23,417 bases of DNA, taken from JBGPTK01 sp041497605 (GTDB lineage Bacteria > Acidobacteriota > Terriglobia > Acidiferrales > UBA7541). Under the pieces are notes generated by a model. The model did no database searches and was not told the DNA's origin. It was given only the letters and a program-made list of their open reading frames with translations. Below, one piece after another: positions 1 to 6,151 of this stretch. The stretch spans positions 1 to 23,417 of the forward strand of contig JBGQGW010000025.1 in the NCBI GenBank assembly GCA_041497605.1, read 5' to 3'. Within the stretch, counting starts at the first letter, position 1. Each line of letters begins with the position of its first letter. The position numbers and the translations under genes are program-made.

Positions 1-339
1 GCCGACGATGTTGTCGTTCATAAGCATCGATTCAGCGGCTTCTATCAAACCGACTTGGATGCGATCCTCAAACAACTGGGGGTCAAATACCTCATCGTCA
101 CTGGATGTACCACCAGTGTATGCGTGGAGTCGACAGTCAGAGATGCGATGTTCAGAGATTATTCCTGTGTGCTGCTTGCAGATTGTACGGGCGAGACGAT
201 CGGACATGGTTTGCCGAGAAGTAATTACGAAGCATCCCTCTTGGTCATCCAAACGCTATTCGGTTGGGTTTCAAGCTCGGACGAGTTCATAAAAGCTCTC
301 GAAGGGCAAGCGATTGCCGCGGCGCAAGAGCAACGGTAG
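1..339 (+). CDS. Isochorismatase-family cysteine hydrolase, C-terminal part
   Basis: The gene is open from the first base of the window and ends at TAG 337-339, leaving 112 visible residues. The N-terminal part, which would carry the catalytic Asp, lies outside. Two family landmarks are visible. The first is a V-H-K-H-R-F-S-G-F...T-D-L-D stretch, whose Lys (visible residue 8) matches the catalytic Lys of the family. The second is the segment TGCTTSVCVEST, whose second Cys (visible residue 41, codon 121-123) sits where the nucleophile is found, followed by the usual V-R-D-A helix. Members hydrolyse isochorismate, nicotinamide, N-carbamoyl compounds, ureidoacrylate or biuret in the cytoplasm; the substrate cannot be told from this fragment. 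The downstream neighbour is convergent, so no operon partner is visible. Confidence 0.88.
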   Translation, partial: ADDVVVHKHRFSGFYQTDLDAILKQLGVKYLIVTGCTTSVCVESTVRDAMFRDYSCVLLADCTGETIGHGLPRSNYEASLLVIQTLFGWVSSSDEFIKALEGQAIAAAQEQR

Positions 340-580
340 AGGAATGGCATAGTCCTGATCTGGGTGCGCAGCCAGCCAGGTCCTTACCACGGCAGGCAGC
401 CGACGCGCAACAAACCGCACCGCGGCTAATGCCTGAGCCGTAATTGGCCCCCTGGCCGTAAAACGCGCTTATCGGTAACTGACACACTGCCAATCGCTAC
501 CACACAGCACTCCTGGCAATAGAGAAAAGCGTCAAAAATCAAATGGTCTCTATGGCTGGAGTGAGATGTGTCTGTCCTCG

Positions 581-1099
581 TCATTGAGCGTGGTCGGCAT
601 GTTCCAGGCCAGCGGGATCTTCGAACTCCATGTCGGGTTCGACCCAGAGGAGGAGGGCTTGGGGGAGGGTTAGCCCAAGGACTATGCCGGCGAGGACGAG
701 ATTGTGGCTTAGTTGGGGATGCTGGAAGGGGCGTGTGCCGAGAAAGAAGGCGAAAATCAAGAAGGCGAGGACGATGCGATAGGCGTAGAAGTGCATGCGG
801 TCGCGGCGGTGGAGTTCGCGTTCGTCGTTGTGCCAGGGCGTGGGAGAGCCGATGGGAGTGCAGGTGGCGAAGGGCTTGATCAGGCCCCAGCGGCCATAGC
901 CTCCGAAGAGGATTCCGTTAACCAGGAGCGAGGTGACCATGAGCATGACAGCGTAGGGAGTTGGTTCGCTACGAGTGCCTGCTAGAGCGGAGGTAATGGC
1001 CCATAGGGCGATTAGGGCGAGATAGGTGACTGCTACCAGCCAGCGGCGATTGCGCCGAGGGGCCATGTTCATTCCGAGTAAGTTCATGTTGTCACGCAT
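581..1099 (-). CDS. Small multi-pass membrane protein downstream of an XRE regulator
   Basis: This 172-residue protein has about four hydrophobic segments: two in the N-terminal half (VAVTYLALIALWAITSALAG and YAVMLMVTSLLVNGILFGGY) and two in the C-terminal half (IVLAFLIFAFFLG and LVLAGIVLGLTLPQALLL). Between them is a charged, cytoplasm-like loop with HNDERELHRRDR. I chose the ATG at 1099 because AAAGGA lies about 12 bases upstream. The in-frame ATGs at 1120 and 1129 extend the gene but have no ribosome-binding site. The protein ends in an acidic tail rich in Glu, Asp and His. It lies about 80 bases downstream of the XRE-type regulator on the same strand, so the two are probably co-transcribed; such pairs of a small regulator and an unknown membrane protein are common. 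I do not recognise a named family. Confidence 0.75.
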   Translation of the reverse strand: MRDNMNLLGMNMAPRRNRRWLVAVTYLALIALWAITSALAGTRSEPTPYAVMLMVTSLLVNGILFGGYGRWGLIKPFATCTPIGSPTPWHNDERELHRRDRMHFYAYRIVLAFLIFAFFLGTRPFQHPQLSHNLVLAGIVLGLTLPQALLLWVEPDMEFEDPAGLEHADHAQ

Positions 1100-1181
1100 A
1101 GTTTTGATCCGTCCTTTCATGTGATTCAACCGTGAGCTAAGGCAATTCTTGTTAGCTAGCCTTGTTGGCCGCCCGCTTCGT

Positions 1182-1460
1182 TTACTGGCCGGAGGCTGCC
1201 GTGGGCCAAACCTTTAGCGGCTGGAAGGGTTGGGGCGAAAAAATCGCCTCGATGGGCACTCCGAAGTATTGGCTTAGGGCGAAGGCCAGCGTCAGACTGG
1301 GGTTGTAGTCGCCGCGCTCCAGAAATCCAATGGTCTGGTAATTGACGCCGACGGCATTGGCCAGCTCTTGCCTGGTTAGTCCGCGTTCCGCGCGGAGTAC
1401 CGCGAGACGGTTGTAGATGCATGGTTCCTCGTTGTTTAATGATGGATTTATGTTATCCAT
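1182..1460 (-). CDS. XRE/Cro-type helix-turn-helix transcriptional regulator
   Basis: This 92-residue protein is almost entirely one HTH_3 (Cro/CI) domain. The run NRLAVLRAERGLTRQELANA is helix 1 to helix 2, V-N-Y-Q-T-I-G-F-L-E-R-G-D-Y is the recognition helix and following turn, and N-P-S-L-T-L-A-F-A-L-S-Q-Y-F is the last helices. The ending F-G-V-P-I-E-A-I-F is typical of the short stand-alone regulators that often precede a membrane protein gene. The start is uncertain. The ATG at 1460 keeps the whole domain but has no Shine-Dalgarno sequence; in-frame ATG at 1466, ATG at 1490 and TTG at 1499 are alternatives. The TTGACA at 1494-1499 looks like a -35 box, which would place transcription start next to the 1460 ATG. 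It probably controls itself and the membrane protein downstream. Confidence 0.88.
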   Translation of the reverse strand: MDNINPSLNNEEPCIYNRLAVLRAERGLTRQELANAVGVNYQTIGFLERGDYNPSLTLAFALSQYFGVPIEAIFSPQPFQPLKVWPTAASGQ

Positions 1461-1499
1461 TCGCATTGCTATATTGCTATAACGCAACATTATTGTCAA
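1461..1499 (-). promoter_or_regulatory. Candidate promoter and operator of the XRE regulator
   Basis: On the minus strand, a consensus TTGACA lies at 1499-1494. A weak -10 (CAATAT, 1476-1471) follows after a 17-base spacer. The -10 region overlaps a perfect 8-base tandem repeat, ATAGCAAT-ATAGCAAT, and TTGC-N6-GCAA inverted symmetry is also present. A repeat placed on the -10 and start site is where an autoregulator of this family would bind. The -35 box is clear; the -10 box and the operator role are inference. Confidence 0.4.
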
Positions 1500-1527
1500 T
1501 AGAAAAATTAGCCAAATTAGACAGTCG

Positions 1528-2574
1528 CTAGGGTTGGAGAGAGATGTGGGATTGGGTTTGGATGCGGCCGGCGTAATGGATTCTGGAGGGAGCGGTGGCG
1601 GCGGAGATGGTGAAGTCGATATCTTCGGAGCCGGTTTGGGTGAGGCTGACGACCATGCCGGTGCGGAGCGAGATGGTGGTGAGGCTTTCGCCGGTGCCGG
1701 TCCATTTGCCGGAGGTGCGGAGGCTGTTGCGACTGTATTGGAGCGGGGTGGGATCGCCGGAGCCGTGCTTGTCGATCATTTCGAATTTGGTGAGGATCAG
1801 AGCGCAGCCTTCTTGCGGATTGGCGGCGGGGGCGGGCGACGAAGGTGTCTTGGAATGCGGCTGCGCCGGAGCGGCAGGCGCGGGTGAATCCGCCGGCTTC
1901 TCGGCTTTCTCACCGGGAAAGCATGGTTCGTTCCGCAAGTAAATGGATTCGGTGCGCCAGGCCAAGCCTGCCAGCGGCGCGCCGTCGATCGGCTTTTCCG
2001 TGGACCATTTTTCGCCGATGGCAATTCCCTGCTTGGGCAATGTGGAGCCGGCCGTCATGCTGGTGAGCCATTCACGGACCGCGCCTGCGGCCGATTCGTC
2101 GGACATCACGTCTTTCAAACCTTCAATTTCGGTGACGCTGCCATCGGCTTCGAGCGTGAATTCCAGGGTGTGACCTTCGAGATTTTTATACTGCTTTTCG
2201 ATCTCATCTTCCTGCGGATCGTAGGAATCACTTTTCGATCTGGCCGAACTTTGCTCGTAAGTGGTGCGCAGGCGGACGCGCAGGCCGGCGTTATTTGCTT
2301 CGGCATCTACCTTGACAACTTCGAGGCGGACGAGCGCGGTGACGATTCGATCGAGTTGCGAAGCGCCCTGGGGGTCGGCGATGGGACCGGTGCTCTGGCT
2401 GATAGTGCTAGTGCGCAGATCAACCTGGTAGCGAAAGATATCGCCGGGCCTGAAATGAGGGAGGAGCCTGGTGCGCTCAGCGGCTGGACTGGCGGAGATA
2501 GGTCGCATTGCCGCGCCGCCAAACAGGGCCAGGCTAATTGCCAGCGCGAACGTCATTCGTCGTACACGGGCCAT
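1528..2574 (-). CDS. Secreted protein of unknown function, DUF6263-like layout (paralogue of the gene upstream)
   Basis: The product is 348 residues. It starts with a signal peptide (positive MARVRR, then hydrophobic FALAISLALFGG, then small residues around S-A-S-P-A-A at about 27-32) and is predicted exported. I chose the ATG at 2574 because GAGGAG lies 4-5 bases upstream and the signal peptide begins there; the frame stays open further upstream but only runs back into the preceding gene. The mature part is beta-rich, begins with F-R-P-G-D-I-F-R-Y-Q-V-D, and carries I-A-I-G-E-K-W-S-T-E (about 185-193), a motif shared with the neighbour. A Pro/Ala-rich linker lies at about 222-256, flanked by Cys218 and Cys257, which could form a disulfide. 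It overlaps the upstream gene by 41 bases, which suggests translational coupling. The DUF6263-like label rests on general layout; the function is unknown. Confidence 0.75.
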   Translation of the reverse strand: MARVRRMTFALAISLALFGGAAMRPISASPAAERTRLLPHFRPGDIFRYQVDLRTSTISQSTGPIADPQGASQLDRIVTALVRLEVVKVDAEANNAGLRVRLRTTYEQSSARSKSDSYDPQEDEIEKQYKNLEGHTLEFTLEADGSVTEIEGLKDVMSDESAAGAVREWLTSMTAGSTLPKQGIAIGEKWSTEKPIDGAPLAGLAWRTESIYLRNEPCFPGEKAEKPADSPAPAAPAQPHSKTPSSPAPAANPQEGCALILTKFEMIDKHGSGDPTPLQYSRNSLRTSGKWTGTGESLTTISLRTGMVVSLTQTGSEDIDFTISAATAPSRIHYAGRIQTQSHISLQP

Positions 2575-3556
2575 GACACTCCTCAATTTCAATTTGCACG
2601 GATAGGCGAGCGTGAAATTCCGGCGGGCGATCGAGGCCGGGAACGGGCGCGAGAGTCCAAGTGATTTCGCGCGTGGCGGAACGCGTGGCCGCCAGAACGT
2701 GGCCATCGCTGAGAGAAAGTGTGGCCAGGGATTCCGCGTGGAAGCGTCCATCGGCGGCGCCTTCGGGAGGCTTTTCGGGACCGGCCGCAATTTTGCCCTG
2801 AATTTGCTGAATCACAAGGAGGCGGACGGCGGGTTCGGCATCGGCGGCGGAATAGACAGCGTGCGCAGGTTCGAGCCATTCGCCGTTTTCCGTTCCCTTC
2901 ACCTCGGCCCAGCCTTCCAGGCTTACGGCGCGGGGTTCCTGCCAGTGGTCGCCGATGGAAATGGGGCGCGCGGGGAGAACCACGACGGGGCGGAGCGCGC
3001 GCAGGAGCCAGAGCGTGAGCAGGGGCGGCGATGCTTCGACAATCGAAGGAACGCCCGTAGACTCGAGGCCGAGCAACTGGCCGGCGCGCAATTCGCGATA
3101 GCGAAAGATTCTTGTTTCGGGCGTCGTCCAATCCGCGGACATTTCTTCGAGAGCCTTGGTCAACTTCGCCGCTTCGGCATCGCCCGGGGGTGAGGCATCG
3201 CTGGTGGAACTACTGAAATCGTTCAGCGTTTCTTCCATATCCGCCGCGCCGTCCGAGCCGACGGAGAGGATATGAACCGTGGAACGCCAAGCGATGCGGC
3301 GCTCGGCGCTGCGGGCGAAGGGATGAACGTAAGTTTTCGCGCCGATGGTTTCGGGCTGCTGGCCTTCGAGTTCGGTGCGCACGGATACCTGAATGCGGTA
3401 TTGGCTGGTGGAGCCGGCCGTGAACGTGCGTTCGAGGGTGACGGGATCAGCGCTCGGCGAGGGAGTTTTGCCAGCGTGCTTTTGCTGGGCGAAGGTGGTG
3501 ATTGCTGAAGCGGCCAAGATGAATGCACCAAGATTTCCAAGCGTTCGAAGAGTCAT
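2534..3556 (-). CDS. Secreted protein of unknown function, paralogue of the downstream overlapping gene
   Basis: The product is 340 residues, with a signal peptide MTLRTLGNLGAFILAASAIT ending near T-F-A-Q-Q (about 21-25). I prefer the ATG at 3556 to the GTG at 3598 because the hydrophobic core starts right after it; the ribosome-binding site is weak (GGCGGA). The mature protein opens with V-T-L-E-R-T-F-T-A-G-S-T-S-Q-Y-R-I-Q-V-S-V, matching the start of the next gene's mature part, and shares the motif P-I-S-I-G-D-H-W near the middle. The two are therefore probably ancient duplicates. It ends with an acidic Cys-containing segment (E-I-E-E-C-H-G-P-C). The final 41 bases overlap the downstream gene in another frame. 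Its partner is likely the overlapping paralogue; no enzymatic motif was seen. Confidence 0.75.
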   Translation of the reverse strand: MTLRTLGNLGAFILAASAITTFAQQKHAGKTPSPSADPVTLERTFTAGSTSQYRIQVSVRTELEGQQPETIGAKTYVHPFARSAERRIAWRSTVHILSVGSDGAADMEETLNDFSSSTSDASPPGDAEAAKLTKALEEMSADWTTPETRIFRYRELRAGQLLGLESTGVPSIVEASPPLLTLWLLRALRPVVVLPARPISIGDHWQEPRAVSLEGWAEVKGTENGEWLEPAHAVYSAADAEPAVRLLVIQQIQGKIAAGPEKPPEGAADGRFHAESLATLSLSDGHVLAATRSATREITWTLAPVPGLDRPPEFHARLSVQIEIEECHGPCTTNDVRAGN

Positions 3557-3639
3557 GAGTTCCGCCAGAATCCTGCACAGGGCTTGGGAGAAAGGCACCC
3601 TAGCACAGAGTGCTTATCCCGGCAAATTGAGATGCGCAA

Positions 3640-5820
3640 CTAGTGTTCCGTGTTGGCCGCTGGGGCGGCGGATGAGCGCAAGTGGCGATCGAAAAAATCG
3701 GAGCCGGCGGAATAGGCCCTGACCCACGAGCGGAAGAGAAGGAAATCATGAATCTCGTCGGGGAAAACGATCTGCTCGAATTCGACGCCTTGTTTGCGCA
3801 AGGCCTCGACCATGTCGACCATTTGGGAAAAAGGAACGTTGCGATCATCATCGCCCTGGATGAGCAGGACGGGGGAGCGCCAGGTGTTCATCGAGGAGAG
3901 CGGAGAGGATTCCCAGGCCAGGCGAGCGGCGTCAGGATGGGCGTCCGGCTTGTAGCCGGCGGTGAAAGTGGGGATTTCGGTGTTCCAATCGTGGACGCCG
4001 TGCATATCCATTCCCGCGGCAAACAGATCGGAAGCGCGAGCGAGGCCGAGCGCGGTGAGATAACCGCCGTAGCTGCCGCCCCAAAGTCCGATGCGGTGCG
4101 GGTCAACATCCGAGCGGCCACGGAGATAAAGTCCAGCGCCCATGACGTCGTTGAATTCGCTGGCGCCGGTGGCGCCGTAGTTGAGGGCTTCGCGGAAATC
4201 GAGGCCGTAGCCGATGCCGCTGCGATAGTTGACGGCGAGCACGATGTAGCCGCGACTGGCGAGAAACTGATTCATGGCGTAGGCGTTGCTGTAATAGGCC
4301 ATGTAATGCCAGCCGAGGAGCATCTGCCGGCGCGAGCCGCCATGAAAGAAAATCAGGGCGGGATGCTTTGCGCCATCGTTGGCATTGGGAGGCAGGAACA
4401 ATTGGCCGTGGAGATGCATCCCGTCGGCCGCGGAGAGAATTACTTGCTGCGGCGTGGCGAGCGCGGATGCGGGAAATTGATTTGGAATTGTATCGGGAGC
4501 GAGGTCGGTCATCGATCCAGAGGCGGTGATCAAAGCGGGGCGCATGGGAAGGCGCGCGTCGGAACGAAGGACGACGACCGAGCGATTGTCGCTGGTAAAG
4601 ACTGGTTGCGTTTCGATTCCGGAGCCGCTGGTGATGGAGGTCGGATGATCGCCGGAGGGGGAAACTTTCCAGATGTGGCGGCGATCGATGTCATCTTGAT
4701 TCGAGGAATAGACGATTTCTTCGCGGTTGGGGCTGAGGGCGACAAATTCCACTTCGAAATTTCCGGGCGTCAACAGCGAGGCGGTTCCGCCAAGGACTGA
4801 GACGAAATAGAGGTGAGTCCAGCCGTCGCGCTCCCAGGGGAAAACGATGCGATCGCCAGCGGCCCACAGGAGTTGATTGTCAGCAACGATTTCGCGGAAT
4901 ACGCTGCCGCGGCCTGGTTCCGCGCGCCAAATTTCACGAGCTTTCCCGCTAGCGGGATCGGCAACATAGATTGACCAGGGGGTGCCCTGGCGCTTGGGGC
5001 TGAACGCGAGGTTGCCTTTTGAAACCGGGATGCGAACAAAAGCGATCTGGTGGCTATCAGGAGACCATGCAGGCTCGAGATCTGTATCGACGCTGGGGTC
5101 GAGGTAGGTGACCGATTTCGCAACGACGTCATAGACGCCGATGAAGCCGTGACCGGTGCGACTGCTGGTGAAAGCGAGCTTTTCGCCATTGGGCGACCAG
5201 CGAAGGGAGCTTGCGTCGCCCAATGCGTGAATCAATTGCTCGGGCTTGGAGTTGCCGTCGAGCTTCGCAATCCATACCTGATTTTTGAGGATATACGCGA
5301 CGCTGTCTCCCTTGGGCGAAACGGCGGGCGAATGGCCCTCGCCGAGCTTGCGCGGCGCGCCTCCCGCGAGTGAGACGGCCCAAATGTCTTGCTCGACCGC
5401 TTGCGGAGAATTTTGGGGATTGGGTTCGGGTTTATTGGTGAATTCCAAGTCGCCACCACGAGTGTAGACAATTGTCTCGGCGTCGGGGGCCCAGCTCAGT
5501 TCGCCTAAATCCTGCCCATCGTCTTCGGTGTAGGAAGTGATTTGGCGCGATTTGAAGCTGCCATCGGACGACGGCTCAGCAACCCAGATATTGCGGCGGC
5601 CTTGCGCATTGAAGACCCAGGCGACTCGTCCTTTTGCGGGGGCCGCGATCAAGCCGGACGGAAATGGCGCGGAGAGGACCTGCTCGATGGTGAATGGGGA
5701 TTTTGCGGGATTGGTCGAAGACGAAGACGCGGAGGAATTCTGGGCTCGGGCGATGCCGGGCAGTGCGAGAGAAATTAGAATCAACAACGAGGCGGTGCTG
5801 GCAGAGTGCAGGAATTTCAT
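3640..5820 (-). CDS. Secreted S9 family serine peptidase (prolyl oligopeptidase/dipeptidyl peptidase type)
   Basis: The product is 726 residues, a normal size for this family. It has a signal peptide at 1-26 (hydrophobic LLILISLALPGIARA, cleavage near A-R-A-Q). Residues of about 40-430 form a beta-propeller of PD40/WD40-like blades, visible as repeated S-W-A-P-D, R-W-S-P-N-G-E-K-L-A-F and A-W-S-P-D-S-H-Q-I-A-F units. The alpha/beta-hydrolase domain follows, with the nucleophile elbow GGSYGGY (Ser583), Asp659 in Q-G-D-D-D-R-N-V-P and His691 in D-E-I-H-D-F, so the catalytic triad is complete. The ATG at 5820 has GGAGG 9 bases upstream. Such enzymes cleave short peptides, often after Pro, in the periplasm or outside the cell. 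It stands alone, separated from the AsmA-like gene by a repeat-containing spacer. Confidence 0.93.
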   Translation of the reverse strand: MKFLHSASTASLLILISLALPGIARAQNSSASSSSTNPAKSPFTIEQVLSAPFPSGLIAAPAKGRVAWVFNAQGRRNIWVAEPSSDGSFKSRQITSYTEDDGQDLGELSWAPDAETIVYTRGGDLEFTNKPEPNPQNSPQAVEQDIWAVSLAGGAPRKLGEGHSPAVSPKGDSVAYILKNQVWIAKLDGNSKPEQLIHALGDASSLRWSPNGEKLAFTSSRTGHGFIGVYDVVAKSVTYLDPSVDTDLEPAWSPDSHQIAFVRIPVSKGNLAFSPKRQGTPWSIYVADPASGKAREIWRAEPGRGSVFREIVADNQLLWAAGDRIVFPWERDGWTHLYFVSVLGGTASLLTPGNFEVEFVALSPNREEIVYSSNQDDIDRRHIWKVSPSGDHPTSITSGSGIETQPVFTSDNRSVVVLRSDARLPMRPALITASGSMTDLAPDTIPNQFPASALATPQQVILSAADGMHLHGQLFLPPNANDGAKHPALIFFHGGSRRQMLLGWHYMAYYSNAYAMNQFLASRGYIVLAVNYRSGIGYGLDFREALNYGATGASEFNDVMGAGLYLRGRSDVDPHRIGLWGGSYGGYLTALGLARASDLFAAGMDMHGVHDWNTEIPTFTAGYKPDAHPDAARLAWESSPLSSMNTWRSPVLLIQGDDDRNVPFSQMVDMVEALRKQGVEFEQIVFPDEIHDFLLFRSWVRAYSAGSDFFDRHLRSSAAPAANTEH

Positions 5821-6151
5821 TGGCGCAATCCTCCGGAAAATGGCGAGTGGATGGTATGCCTAGTTTGCGGCGGTTGCAAATGAGATGCGGCCCGCGATCA
5901 TGACCCTTGTGAGTCGAGGCTTATGGCGCTTCACAAAATGGTGCTAGGCAGCAAGTGAGCACATTGGGAATTTGCGCGGGATCCCTCTCTTCGTTCGGGA
6001 TGACTGCCATTCTTTGCGGCGGTTGCGCGGGCTCCCTTGTCCCGATCAAAACCATCGGGACGCAAACAGCGAGCTGCGTTCGGGATGACTGCAACTCTTT
6101 GCGGCGGGTCGCGTGGCGCCGCGGAAGAGAAGCCAGCGCAGGCAGATGCAC
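5821..6151. repeat. Spacer with two direct repeat copies around a hairpin
   Basis: This 331-base spacer between two minus-strand genes holds no believable gene. Two similar copies of about 41 bases (5991-6031 and 6076-6116) share CGTTCGGGATGACTGC and CTTTGCGGCGG. Between them is a perfect 8-base inverted repeat, GTCCCGAT (6039-6046) and ATCGGGAC (6054-6061), with a 7-base loop. All six frames here read as the short Arg/Pro-rich peptides that intergenic repeats of this kind often give. It could be a dispersed intergenic repeat family, but only these two copies are seen here. The part from 5821 to about 5940 has no clear signal beyond the peptidase ribosome-binding site. Confidence 0.6.

Noticed and set aside
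423..440. CGGCT-N8-AGCCG as a terminator between the convergent genes
   Set aside because: The stem is only five base pairs, has no T-run and may arise by chance. The 340-580 spacer otherwise shows nothing clear.
581..1460. XRE regulator plus membrane protein as a toxin-antitoxin pair
   Set aside because: The membrane protein is a four-helix protein with no toxin-like feature, and the gene order and regulator type fit a simple regulator with its target.
3682..4800. A 372-codon open frame on the plus strand
   Set aside because: It lies opposite the S9 peptidase, has no ribosome-binding site or recognisable domain, and its composition is that of an antisense shadow in a GC-rich gene.
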